A stretch of DNA of 21,054 nt, from contig LSSN01002456.1 of assembly GCA_001970855.1 (NCBI GenBank), positions 1 to 21,054 of the forward strand, given 5' to 3'. Source of the DNA: Smittium culicis. Taxonomy: Eukaryota > Kickxellomycota > Harpellomycetes > Harpellales > Legeriomycetaceae. Position numbers and translations under genes: made by a program. The notes under the pieces were generated by a model. The model ran no database searches. It was given only the letters and a program-made list of their open reading frames with translations, and was not told the DNA's origin. Of this stretch, positions 1 through 10,270 are shown in pieces. Within the stretch, counting starts at the first letter, position 1. Every line of letters starts with the position of its first letter.

Positions 1-1900
1 TCGACAAGCTACCCAAAAACAACCAGCTTATTATAGCATATTACAAATCCATCTACAGTTCGTATTACGAATTGAAACAATTGTATTCCAGATAATTGAT
101 AATTTTCTATGTCGAAAGTAGTAACTCATTGCTCAAGAATAAAAAAAAACATTAGATTAAGGAAAAAATTCTTATTACTCCAATAAAATGCTATTATTAA
201 TGATATTGCGGATGAAAATATGCTATTGGATATTAATACCCAATGAATATTATCACTTAAATTATCTTTTAAGATTAATTTGATACAGGGGAAACCTGTA
301 GCAGAGTGAAACCTCCAAAACTTCAACTACAGTGAATAACGGAATCAAAAGTGATGAAAACTGTTTCAAGTCATATCATTTTTCTTTTTTATCCATTTTA
401 GTACAACCTACGCGATCCCAGAGCACCATTTCAGAAGATATATAAATAACACCTTTATGTGATGTTCAAAAGAAAAATAAAAAGGAAATTTTTTTACAAA
501 AAAAAAATAACAAGTATAACAACTTTTTTATGTGAGTTACTTAATATAAAATAAAAAATCTAAAAAAAATTAATTGATCATTTTTATATATTCGCATTTA
601 AAATAATGCGCCAGTTAAAAGACTAGAACGTGGAAAATATAAACCACGAAAAATTTAGCTCAAATAGTTATCACTTTACCTTTTTAATCAAAACGATAAA
701 AAATAATAAAATTGACATATAAACGCTGTAATATATTAAATATTAAATATTTGTTCTAATGAGTTCGAAAATTATTAAATATATTTCTGAGGTGAGCCAT
801 AAAAATTTAATGTGAAAGGGAATAGACTCAGAAATACTACGAGTAGAAGATCTTGTGTTTCTATAATATGATAATAATATAGAATAACCTGTCAAAATAC
901 GAGAGTCAAAATTTCCTCTTTTGTAAATCCTGTATGTTATTATATTGTTGTACCAATAGTACTCACCTTATTATTTAATAATTTTAATTATGGGTTATAA
1001 ATCCAGATAGCGATTTGTGTAACAAATTTTTCTATTGATACATATAGAATTTTAGGAAATCTTTAAGCAAAAATTAATTTATTTACTATTAGAGAGCTGT
1101 TTTTGAAATATTCACTGGAAATTAGTTCTTACATATACTTAATTTAGTCATCTCAGAAGTGAAAATAATGGCGTAATAAATAATCAAAGTTCCTACTGAT
1201 CTAAAAGAGAAAAACAATAAATTTTCACTTTAGGTTAATTATTGAGGAACAGTAGCTAAATCTAAAAACCTTGGAAATCAAAAGTTTTAGAGGTTCTATT
1301 CGAAGCGTTCCAGGCGCTCTCAAAAATCAAGTATAGGCTAACTTATACTCAATTTTGTTGTGAATTACTTTTCAAATAGTTCTGTTGTTTATAACCAGTT
1401 TTTAATAATTAAAATCACGGGTAATATATGAATATCAGCTCTAAAAAATAAAATATTCGAAGATTTATGCAGATAAAACACGAATTTCTAAATCAATTAG
1501 GCGCTTTCGAATGTCCTCGGGTTATCTAAGGGTATTGATAGCTCTGATTTAGACGCTAAAATATTGGATAAATCTAATTTATTTTATTGTTATATTTTGA
1601 TTATTTAATTTACTTAATATGTATAAATATCACAAATATGATATTCCTATCTATATTTACACTCTAGAAAAGCTTTTCTGGAAATTTTAGTATCTGTGTT
1701 TACGGTTTAAAAGTTATTTATTCGAATATAAAATGTCAATTTCGAGATTCGACAAAATTTTTTATATGAGGATACACCGCTAATTCTCTAAGAAATAATC
1801 TGAGACGTATTATTATTATTTGAGAATAATTTCTGATTTTGAGGATATGATTGACCGTAATTTTCTGTAAGGAGCGAGTGTGAAATTCTTAATTTATATA
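1..1900. other. AT-rich sequence with no recognisable gene
   Basis: About 1.9 kb of very AT-rich DNA, dense in stops in all frames. The longest open stretch (minus strand 126-326, 66 codons) has no recognisable motif and a composition expected by chance. The part nearest 1900 may be the more decayed 3' end of the DIRS-like element that lies to the right on the minus strand; a tyrosine recombinase would be expected there, but I could not recognise one. Confidence 0.5.
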
Positions 1901-2106
1901 CTTGTAAATAAAACCACTTATTTCAATATAAGCTCTATCATATTTTCTATACAATTCCTTTCTTAATATTTCGAATTGCTTTATTTAGGAAACTCGAAGT
2001 TGGTAATAAATAAGGGCTCTTATATTCCTTCCAATTGAATGAATATGAGGTGATCCCACCTTTCTGGTGTCTATAAGCCATATTTAGTATGCTTTCGGTT
2101 TCTCTC

Positions 2107-2459
2107 TCAGATTGGAGCATGTATATCCACGCCTATAATACCAAAATTTAAATTCTGAACTGCGAACTATTCGTCAATATTGAACATTCTGTCTGATATG
2201 TTAGGCAACTTCAGGAAACCGGCGGTTTCAAAAATAGAGGTATCTAAAATTTCAGTGGTCGATTTTTGACATTTAGTGAGTGTAAAAATGATTTTCACGC
2301 TATTTATAGAATTCTTTCGAAATATTTCAGAGAATAAGCAAGTTTCGTGGCGTGTATCGAGTTAAACAGAACTAATATTTCAATTTTGTCTATTATTTTT
2401 AGAGCGAACAGAATTACCAATAGCTTTTTGGCAATTATGTACATCAATTCATCTTTTAA
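2107..2459 (-). pseudogene. RNase H and linker remnant of the DIRS-like element
   Basis: A minus-strand open segment (2459 to 2304) reads ...KKLLVILFALKI...ILVLFNSIHATKLAYSLKY. This parallels the DIRS RNase H segment in which an H.N..EL.A..FALK helix is followed by a strand ending in SDNTTA.AYI. The catalytic Glu and Asp positions look substituted, as expected in a dead copy. An overlapping frame stays open with a single stop from about 2322 to 2107 (...LPNISDRMFNI...GVDIHA), resembling the post-RNase H segment L....F..I...FG..DIDLFA. It continues the order gag, RT, RNase H of the element. No tyrosine recombinase is legible further downstream. Confidence 0.55.
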
Positions 2460-2724
2460 TTATATAATAATGAATATTGTTTGGATCCAACTATTACACC
2501 TCATATTTTTTCGCTGGTCTATTCAGAATTCTCAATCTCTGATTTTTCATGTATGAATTGATTGCATTTCCATCTAACTAGCTGTCTCTTCCATAAAAAA
2601 AAAAAATTATAGATAGCGGGGGACGTAAGGCATAATGATGCAGTCCAGTATTTCAGAGACGATTAAGAATTTGTCTTCAATTATAAGGACCTTCGTAGCT
2701 TAAGAATCCCAAAAAAAGGACCGA

Positions 2725-3543
2725 TTACATATCTTGTGCTTTTACGATAAAATTATCTAATCCTTTTAGCATAAAATTTCCTGAATATAACAGCTTGCAG
2801 AATTTACGAAGCATAATCCTGACATAGGAAGATGGGAATTACAAAACTGCATCCCGTTTATTGGTATTTATCCTCAAACAAGTGAATACTTAAGCTGATA
2901 TGGTAGAAGAATTATTTACATTTATTTTGTACCGTATTTTGATCAGATTGGAGTATATACAGTTTGTTTTCAAATTGAGTTTTTCCTTGAATTCTCTAAG
3001 GACTAATATATCATCCAGGTATTACGAAACTTAAATCCCCAGTATAGTATTCGCGTTAATTCTGGGGGGTAAAAAATTGTTGAAAGTACAATGTATTAGC
3101 GCCTTTTATAGTTAGAAGCATTGATTCTGGTATTTATTGCCGTTCCACCAAATATGAAGGTATTCATTAAATGATTTGGGGAATATAATATGCGAGGATG
3201 AGTCTATTAGCTTTGATACTGCCATAAATTTTTTCATAATAATCGCCCAGTTAATCGAATTCAGCGCTTCATTTTTTAATTTTGTCCGTTCTGCATGCGA
3301 ATAAAGATTTCTTAAGGTTTAGTAATGATAAATTACACCCTGTACATTTTGGGGTCACAATTATTTGGATGTAGAGTCTAAGTTACATAAACCTGATCTT
3401 ATTTGCCGTTTTATTGGACGGAGTTATGTTAGCTCCTTTTTCAAGGTTAGGTGAAACTCAGATATTACCTTCATCCTGCTGATTATCGGGTCAAGCGTCA
3501 GTGGATACGTCACGATAAAAAACCATTTTTCGGGGTCACTGAT
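2725..3543 (-). pseudogene. Reverse transcriptase remnant, DIRS type, YLDD intact
   Basis: The minus strand shows the reverse-transcriptase blocks in order, broken by frameshifts. SDPEKWFFIVT (from 3540) resembles the W..V entry segment. LEKGA (about 3440) is the LLEKGAI block. LYIQIIVTPK...LLNLKK (about 3379-3305) matches the fingers motif FYS.IFVVPKK.G.LRP.LNLK. FMAVSKLI...YLHI (about 3230-3150) matches F.ME.....LI...DLKDAYLHI. GI*VS*YLDDILVL follows, with the catalytic YLDD box at 3021-3010 and SNLIKI.YKINV downstream. RIMLRKFCKLL.SG...LKGL..FI.KAQ (2820-2728) matches the thumb segment RDLRREA.KLI..G..TL..LASFIGKAQ. Several in-frame stops and at least four frame changes make it a pseudogene. 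The palm between YLHI and YLDD is shortened. Confidence 0.75.
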
Positions 3544-3770
3544 AGTTCCTCGTCAAAAACTACGCCATATCTGCATAAATATGAATACATTATTTGAGTT
3601 TATGTTCTCTGAAATTGATTTTGGAATCCATTATCTATAATAATCCAGGTTCACTTGATTTCTGTTAGCTCTGAACAAGCTGATAGGAAAATCGCGAGGC
3701 AGAGCCTTATGAGAAAGTCTATATGAGGCAATTAAAACCCAATTTTAATGCCTCATCTCTTGCTCCGAAA

Positions 3771-4494
3771 TTAAATTCGAGAGTTGGTAATCATTTCAAA
3801 TTTCTTTGTGATAATAAAGAGATCCAGTTTCTTCTGATCCATTAGCAGCTTGGTATTCGTTTCGAAGAGCTGGCGAGTTTTAAATAAAAGCTTCTTTCAT
3901 TTTTAGAGATTTTCAAATCATGCCTGTATAAAATTCGAGGATATTCCTGTCAGCGAAGGCTCGAATAGTGTTGAAAAAGGTGAAATGGGTACCTTATGCC
4001 GTTATTCATGGATAATACTGGGTCGTTCGTGTGGATAGTTTTAGATAATGTAGGATTCTTGAAATAAGGCTACCCGAAAGCCATAATAGGTGGATTACAC
4101 ATTAACCGCTGTAGCTGAAACAGAATATTTTCAGCGGTGGTGGTAAGCAGTTCATCATAGTACTATTTGGAAATGAGCATAGAGTCCCTTTGCTTTCTTC
4201 TTTGGTAAATGATATGCTGAATAAGCTTCATTAAATGTATGGAAGAGCTTTGATGGGCTCTATATTACTGCATAGTTAGTTAATGAAATTGTTTTTAGTC
4301 TCTTAAGGTGCTTCAGACTCAGAATTACGCATATTATTATGGATCAGTTCTCTGATTATTTCTATCAAATCTTTGAGTTGATGTTTACTAATGAGTGCCT
4401 GGTTGATATCTTCTTGGTTCAAAGTTTTTGGATAGAATATATTTTAAATATATAAAGTATTTAAAGCCGAAAATCTTAATTCTGAAAAAGTCAT
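3771..4494 (-). pseudogene. Gag-like N-terminal remnant of the DIRS-like element
   Basis: One minus-strand frame starting at an ATG (4494-4492) stays open, apart from one stop, down to 4303, reading MTFSEL... then YPKTLNQEDINQAL and KDLIEIIRELI. The same frame resumes with EPIKALPYI (from 4260) and contains a PPPLK segment near 4140 before a stop at 4104. A further block, KLLMDQKKLDLFIITKK, is at 3851-3800. This layout (an ALPSI-like segment, a short acidic stretch, a proline-rich PPPL turn, then an LMDQ..LD...I.KK block) resembles the N-terminal gag-like protein that accompanies DIRS-like pol genes in early-diverging fungi. That comparison is from memory, so it is less certain than the RT. 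Function, if any, would have been RNA packaging. Confidence 0.5.
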
Positions 4495-5040
4495 TTTTCT
4501 AAAGAAAAGACGATAAGATTATCAAATGGGCGTAATATTCAATTTATTTATTTCTATTTTTAGAAAAATTTACTTTCGTTTTTATTGGATTGTAATTTTT
4601 CTTATAGTACTATCCAGAGAGATGGTAACACAGAACATTACTCAATTAAGAAATTTAATATTTGATAATTTAAATTAATTAAACCATTAATCAATTCGAC
4701 ACTCTACTTGATAGTATTTTCTACTTGATTTTAAACCTCCCCGGGCCAAAATTCGATAAAAATTTAAAAAATAATATTATCAAACTAAATTAATAATGAT
4801 TTTTTATTGGATAGTTATATTTCACAACCTACAGAATTTCAAAATTTTATATTGACACATCTATTTTTCATTAAGCTGGATAATTTTGGTAGTAAAAAAA
4901 AAAAAGTCGCCTGCCTCTGAAAGAGCTAAATTAAAAATTTAAATTCAATGTAAAATTTTTTTTGTACTATAAAAAAGATATCAGTATTGATTAAATATTA
5001 AACTTTTTATCTAAGAGTGCACAATTAAAATTTAAAAATA
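4495..5040. other. AT-rich spacer between two retroelement relics
   Basis: About 550 bases of AT-rich sequence separating the minus-strand DIRS-like relic from the plus-strand copia-like relic. No open frame of note. It could hold remains of the terminal repeats of either element, but I could not match any pair of repeats by eye. Confidence 0.35.
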
Positions 5041-6180
5041 ATAATATAATAGGTTCTACGTAACAAATCTAAAGTAGCCAGGGATGTACGATACAAAAAG
5101 TCTAAGCTTCTAGGAATGTCCGTAAGTAGGTGAAAAAGGTTTTTTGAATTGAATATATAGGTGCATTAGATTCTAGGTAAAAGAGCTAATTGAAAAAAAA
5201 TTCGGCAAAGAAAATTGCGTTTGAAAATATAAAAATAAATTAAAGAAGATTAAAACGGAGATATTATTGAAAATATAGCCCCAAGAACAATCAAAGTGAT
5301 GTTCACAGTGGATAAAAAAAATTAAATGAAGATACTATCTTGCTGAATTCAAAGAAAAATTCTGAGGATTTGTGTACAAGGTTATTTATGAACTTGAAAT
5401 TTAAACTTTTATTTTTGATACGGACAACAGTAAAATGATTTACTATGAGCCTAAAAAAGAAATTAAAGCGAAAAATATCATAAATACCGTTTCATGCGTG
5501 AAAAAAAATAGCATACTTTTCGAAACATTGTCAAACAATGATTATAACTGAAATATCAATTATAATGTTGGAACGAGTTAAATTTAAGTAAGTATTAAAA
5601 TATATATCGAAGGGCTTGGTAAACATAGAGATATTTTGGGCAAATATTTTAGGAGAATATAGAAAAATATTATATAATCAGTAAAAAAAAATTAATAACG
5701 CCATAAAATCAAAAGAAAAAATAATCTTAAGAGACTAAATTGAAACAGAAGAAACGAATATTCAATTAAAATATGTTTCCAATATTATTAGATGCTAAAA
5801 TATGCGATATTACAGGATATTCATTTGTTGTGTGTAAAAAATACCTCATTATTAGCTTTAAAAAAAAAACAAATAGGAACAGTAACCGAAAAAAACTGTT
5901 TAAATCATTAACCCTTAAAATGGTTTTTATGAACTGTATAATTAAACATCAAGATTATATTGAAAACTCCAGAATTTGAAACAATTAATGATTAAGACGA
6001 ATTTTTCAACAACAAATTAAAACAAATATTATTAAAAATAAGCACACACATCTTAATTTAGCTTGTTATATCAGATACCCAAATAACAATAAAGGCAAAC
6101 CCATATATTGTAGATCAATATTTTGAGGCAAAAAAGTAAATAGACCAATTAAACCGAAATTTATGAGCAAAAAAAAAAGC
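5041..6180 (+). other. A/G-rich stretch, possibly gag part of the copia-like relic
   Basis: The plus strand becomes strikingly rich in A and G here and stays so until about 8.17 kb. No single motif is recognisable; the longest open stretch (5773-5979) looks like chance. Because the composition is continuous with the copia-like blocks downstream, the simplest reading is the ruined 5' part (LTR and gag) of that element. This is inference from composition and position only. Confidence 0.3.
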
Positions 6181-6443
6181 TGTTATCAAAGATGTTATAA
6201 TAGGTTCGAACTAGGAGGAAAAAAGAAACATCAATAGAACGCTATAAGCGATAATCTAGGCCAAGAAGATTTATAGTGAGATTTTCAGATTAAAGAAAGC
6301 ATAGGCAAAAATTAAACACATGATTTCTTATTCAATAACAAAATAGAAATATCCTGTGTGCACCAAACCAACTTACGCGATACAAAATGTAATTTTTGGA
6401 TAGTACAATGGCTAAGATTTTAAGTATAGACCAAGTAAAAAGC

Positions 6444-6461
6444 AATAAATAAATAAAAATA

Positions 6462-6480
<19 letters not shown>
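6444..6480 (+). repeat. (AAAAT)n / (AAAT)n microsatellite
   Basis: A short run of AAAT and AAAAT units inside the copia-like relic. It probably arose by slippage in A-rich dead sequence and has no evident function. Confidence 0.8.
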
Positions 6481-6492
<12 letters not shown>

Positions 6493-7639
6493 AATTATTG
6501 GCAAAATATCATATGAGTAAGATAGAGTGCTAGCAGTAAAATTGAATATATTTGTAAAAAGTAAGAAAATTATGGTTAGATTTACACGTATTTCCTTAAA
6601 ATAGTTGGTTAATGAAAAATATTCATGGCAAAATTATAAAAGTACCTAAAATTTTGGATAATTGTATATTTTTAGGCGAGATTAAAATATTAATAAATAA
6701 TTAGTATAGCAGGAAAACTTCTAATCTACGAAAAATAATGGATAAAAAAGATCTTGTAGAATTACATGAGAGAAATAGTCAAAAAAATACTTTGACTTAG
6801 ATGCAATGCTGTGATATAAGCTACATTGAGCCACAACTGAATGAGTATATTCGTAAATTAAAAATTTATGAAATTGATATATATAAATATGGAATACTTT
6901 GAATCGTATAGTAAAAAATATTTTGATTAAACATAAATTCAGTACTAGACTAAGAATAGGCGATTGATTTGAGGCTTATAGAATAGATTTCGAATGAAAA
7001 TAGTCATAAAATAAAGTGATATAAGAAATAAAAAAAAAAGAAGCTAAAATTGTATTGGACTTTTGATAATTGGATCAAGATTAATGAACTAGTAAAAAAA
7101 AAAAATTCAAAAGAAGATTTATCAAGGCAGTAAACAACAGAAAACGAAATAAATAAAAAGAAGAAAGAAAAAGAAAGATATAGTTTTGGCGTTTACCGAA
7201 TTTGGAAAATGAAAAAAAAAACCAAAAAAAGGGTTAAAACATAGCTAATTCATATTCCGAGATCAAATTAAAGTGACTGGATAGGAGCAATTAAATTTGC
7301 AGGTTCGCTAAAAAAAAGTTATAGAATTAATACGACTGCCAAATTTATTATATTTATAAACGCTTAAAAATCGGAGGAATTTAGTGCTAAAAATACGAAA
7401 TAATTTAACTGATGTATTAACTAATAGGAAATGGAATTCAAAAAAAAAAAATCATATTAAGCGTTATAAATAAAACAAAAGGTGGGCTGATTAGAGCGAA
7501 GGGTGTATTGAATATGATGCATACTATAAAACTGATAATTAGAGATGAAAAGCTAGAGAATGAAAAATGTAATGAGCAGTATAATTAACTATTGGCAGAG
7601 TGAGTACAATAGATGTGAATTGGATTTTTCTATGGAAGA

Positions 7640-8167
7640 TTTCTACAAGATTGAGGCATTAGTGGAACGTTTAATAAAAATGATATAAATCTTGTATGTA
7701 ATTACAAAGACAGAATTAATGATTTAATTAAAGCAAGGTTAAAATGGTAATATGTCACCAAGGGTTCGTTCAAGAAGATACTAAATAATCGCTGAGAGTA
7801 TAAGCTCGCAATAGAGCCGTTAATTTGATTAATTAGGGGAGAGGGTTTACTAGTAGTATAAAGCCATAAGTACAAGATCTAAAATTATTAGTTTTTGATG
7901 ATGTTATAGCGATTTGCGTATTCAAATCCAATGTTCTTGGAAAGAAAGTGTTTTAGACCAAAAATATCGCAGATGTGCATAAAATGATAAATTCAATATC
8001 GAGAAGTGAACATTGTGCCAAAATAAGGAAATTAGGACCGAAGTTTAGCTCTCCACTTTGAAGTGGAACACAACAAGGTCAATTTCAAGATAATAAGGAT
8101 AAAAGCTTTTGATATAAAGGTATGTAAGCCCTTAAACCAATGTATAGTGGGTATGGAGATGCTATAG
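7640..8167 (+). pseudogene. Copia-type reverse transcriptase remnant
   Basis: This is the most legible part of the copia-like relic. The block YKDRINDLIKARL ends at about 7733, with GFVQE directly after in another frame. Only about 110 bases further comes VQDLKLLVFDDVIAI, the active-site region; intact copia RTs have roughly 350-400 bases here, so the palm has an internal deletion. A 43-codon open stretch, 8036-8164, carries the EVEHNKVNFK and CKPLN segments, which normally lie about 60 residues past YVDD. One of the two key Asp codons is adjacent to a lost codon. Copia polymerase copied the element RNA in its virus-like particle; this copy cannot. Confidence 0.58.
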
Positions 8168-8171
8168 TAGT

Positions 8172-8197
8172 GGGTGAGATGGGGGTGGTGGAGGGTG
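8172..8197 (+). repeat. G-rich patch at the 3' edge of the copia-like relic
   Basis: A run of GGG, GGGGG, GG, GG and GGG blocks in about 26 bases stands out in DNA that is otherwise about three quarters A+T. It lies directly after the last copia-like coding block. Copia elements carry a G-rich polypurine tract just before the 3' LTR, so this could be its remains with the RNase H region deleted. The thymines make that uncertain; a chance or G-quadruplex-prone patch is equally possible. Confidence 0.35.
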
Positions 8198-8583
8198 CGA
8201 ACAGGCCATAATAGTTTTTATTTTCATTGTAGTATTAGCTATTATAATTAAGATAAAAATTTCTCGGCAAAGGTTTAATAGATACAATTTCGCTCTTTGG
8301 AATAACTTTCGATAACCAATCTTGAATAAGTATAGCATTTTACGAGTCCTCGCTCTTCATTTAGTAAAAAAAAAAATAATGTATATGATTAACAGAAGAC
8401 CAGCGAAATTCTGACATATAAAATATAATGTTCACAATTGAAAAGGGGGGAAAAAAAATAAACTGTAATTTCTAATTTAGCAAATAATATTGCCAAAGCT
8501 CACGATTTATAATCAGCGAGATTAAAAAAAAAAAAAAAAAACACTTTGCCGAAATTTGCTTCTCACACATGGCTGTGGAAGTA
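8198..8583. other. AT-rich spacer with A18 run
   Basis: No coding signal. It includes an 18-base A run at 8524-8541 that forms one arm of an A/T inverted repeat with the T run at 8585-8605. The A run could be the tail of a plus-strand retroposed sequence ending here, but no body was recognised. Confidence 0.4.
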
Positions 8584-8605
8584 CTTTTTTTTTTTTTTTT
8601 TTTTT
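8524..8605. repeat. A18 ... T21 inverted homopolymer pair
   Basis: Eighteen consecutive A (8524-8541) are followed after 43 bases by twenty-one consecutive T (8585-8605). Together they could form a hairpin. Poly(A) in one orientation next to poly(T) in the other is what two tail-to-tail retroposed elements would leave. The T run fits the poly(A) tail of a minus-strand LINE-like element lying to its right. Confidence 0.7.
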
Positions 8606-10270
8606 GGCTTTTGTAATATAGGTATATATACTTTTCTAGTAAAAAAGAAAATTTATATTAGGAAACTATTTACAGTTAAGTATTCAAAATTTCATAGCAT
8701 AGATTGTACCAAGATAATTTGTTAATTGATCAAGTAATCGAGACGGTTAATCTGGAACCAGGATGAATAATTTCTGTTCGTCTAATAAATGCTTTCTTTT
8801 ATTTATAACATGTGGAGGTGTAAATACTAAAAGTTAATTTATATGGCATCAGAAGTATTTGGCATACTATTTTTCTCATTATTCAGTTGTCGAGTCGACA
8901 GATATAATATATTAGATGTTTGGATTTATCTGCAAATGAGGTAAGAATGGGCGATTATGAGCGATTTTCCTTTCTGCGTCTTCACTGCAAAAAGATAGCA
9001 AGTTTAATTAGAGAATCAAATTCATTGTTTGATTCATAACTTTTGGGGCATTTTGGATGGATTGAAGCATTTACATCAATGTGATACAGCGATTTACGGT
9101 TTACGTCTTTCTTTGTCCAATAGCTAATTTATGACCACTACAGCTTAAGATCATTAATAAATATTAGCGTCAATACTCAGTTTAAATAATCGTAATTTGT
9201 TAATTCTTGGTATTCAGCTAGATATCAGCCAATATTCTGTTAATAATTTCAGTTTTTTCATGGCTCAAAAAGCTATGCTAATTTCTAATCATTTGATGTG
9301 CGACCATAAATTCAGCGTATTTTTACTTTAACGACTATTATTTCGCGAACTATAAATGGTTCAATTTTAGCGCTATAAATTTCTCAGTACAGCAAACTAA
9401 ATTAATGAATAATAGACAGCTTTTTGAGTGGACGAGCGGTTTTAGTCCAGTTTTATTATTTGTTAATGCTGATTAGACACAAACTTCAGACAATTTAATT
9501 CACTATGGGGGGTTTTTTTTGATACAGTTCAAAATGTAATTGGAATTGATAGTTGGATAAAATCTTTACATAAATGCTGTGCGCTTCTCGAAATAATCTC
9601 CCATTTGAGCTGATAATCCATTTGCTTATTTCGTACGCAGCAATCGATTGGCCAGAATATATTAGCTAGGATTTATAACTTGCTTCGACTGGTCTAATCC
9701 CTCGAAACTGCAAAGCTAGAATTGCTATACCCCTAAGTAATAGTCTCCCATATCTATATTAAATGATAATAGTACACCTGCAAATAAGAGGGGCCATATA
9801 AGAGTATAATAATTAGAAAAAAAGCTTGCATTTAAAGTGGGAATGGTCAATCCCGTGTTTTTAGGCCGATTTGGAAAAAGTCTCAGCACTATTATATGCA
9901 CTTTAGCCGCATAATTGATATTTTGTTTCTGCATATCTAAATCTTAATACGTTTGAACAGGCTTTTTGTTTACGGCAGAGTTATTGCATAATAGCCACAT
10001 TGTTCCTTCTGCACACTTTGTATTATAACTCAATTTCATAATATTTACATTGTTTATGATTTAGGACTCTTAAAAGTATTGAGGCTTCATCTACACCCAT
10101 TCTCACAAACTATCCTCGCTCACGAGTACCAAAAATATCTAATAAAATAATGCCTTTATGCATGAAACTACGCCCTTAAAGACGTTTATTTATCATTAAA
10201 TCAAACCTATACTAATTCTATCTTGTTATCGTAAATTTAGAGAAACAACAAAGCTGAAACCTTCCGATTT
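8585..10270 (-). mobile_element. Possible decayed LINE-like (non-LTR) element
   Basis: This assignment is weak. Reading the minus strand, GVDEASILLRVL (about 10096-10061) resembles the non-LTR RT segment GVRQGS.LSP.LF. About 14 codons on, a frame beginning AEGTMWLLCNN (10012) runs to INYAAKVHIIVL (9914-9879), which has the spacing and N..K....V pattern that follows the A-D-D box in LINE RTs, and ends with DYYLGV (about 9740), like the conserved YLG motif. The catalytic Asp pair is not preserved. The plus strand is T-rich here, as over the other minus-strand relic, and the T21 run at 8585 would be the poly(A) tail. However, the plus strand at 9257-9560 also shows LINE-like words, so neither orientation nor class is secure. 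Confidence 0.3.

Larger units (their letters stand above)
1900..4494 (-). mobile_element. Decayed DIRS-like retrotransposon relic
   Basis: Read on the minus strand, this stretch holds successive protein fragments in the order expected of a DIRS-type element: a gag-like part (4494 down to 3771), reverse transcriptase (3543 to 2725) and RNase H plus following linker (2459 to 2107). The fragments lie in different frames and carry many stops, so it cannot encode a protein. DIRS elements are retrotransposons that use a tyrosine recombinase instead of a DDE integrase; neither that recombinase nor terminal repeats could be seen, so both ends are approximate. The assignment rests on the RT and RNase H motif series, with a readable YLDD. 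Plus-strand T-richness fits minus-strand coding. Reading these residual blocks as one element and not two overlapping ones is an inference. Confidence 0.72.
6180..8167 (+). mobile_element. Decayed Ty1/copia-like retrotransposon relic
   Basis: Plus-strand fragments occur in copia order. At 6190-6230 a stretch reading RCYN..ELG.KKKH recalls the gag zinc knuckle, with most metal ligands lost. At 6739 MDKKDLVELHERN matches the GAG-pre-integrase segment (WH.RLGH...KDL..LH..N) and is followed by QCCDI. A basic KKKKEKERYSFG stretch is at 7155-7190. KARL then GFVQED (7727-7784) matches KARLVA.GF.Q at the RT start. LLVFDDVIAI (7885-7914) matches the YVDD box with one codon missing. EVEHNKVNFKI...FDIKVCKPLNQ (8060-8140) matches the segment after YVDD. 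Spacing between the blocks is shorter than in intact elements, so internal deletions are likely. LTRs and the RNase H end were not found. Dense stops and frameshifts: not functional. Confidence 0.6.

Noticed and set aside
2347..2556. 69-codon open frame on the plus strand
   Set aside because: Antisense to the RNase H remnant; no motif and chance-like composition.
3510..3650. Minus-strand IIIDNGFQNQF ... TPKNG, like a DDE integrase core
   Set aside because: It lies between the gag-like and RT blocks of the DIRS-like relic, where no integrase belongs, and one end overlaps the RT entry segment; no upstream or downstream integrase motif supports it.
3990..4150. Plus-strand AVAETEYF, like a copia RNase H (STAEAEY) motif
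   Set aside because: It is antisense to the better supported gag-like frame, the surrounding residues do not fit, and no copia RT lies before it on that strand.
6190..6240. GGTTCGAAC, similar to a tRNA B box
   Set aside because: No A box, no cloverleaf pairing and no acceptor stem around it; better explained as part of the copia-like relic.
9257..9560. Plus-strand LINE-like words (QKAM..., SGFSPVLLFVNAD, FFDTVQ...LHKCC)
   Set aside because: Spacing is fair, but the catalytic residues are missing and the T-rich plus strand and poly(T) position favour the minus strand; kept only as an argument that the orientation is uncertain.
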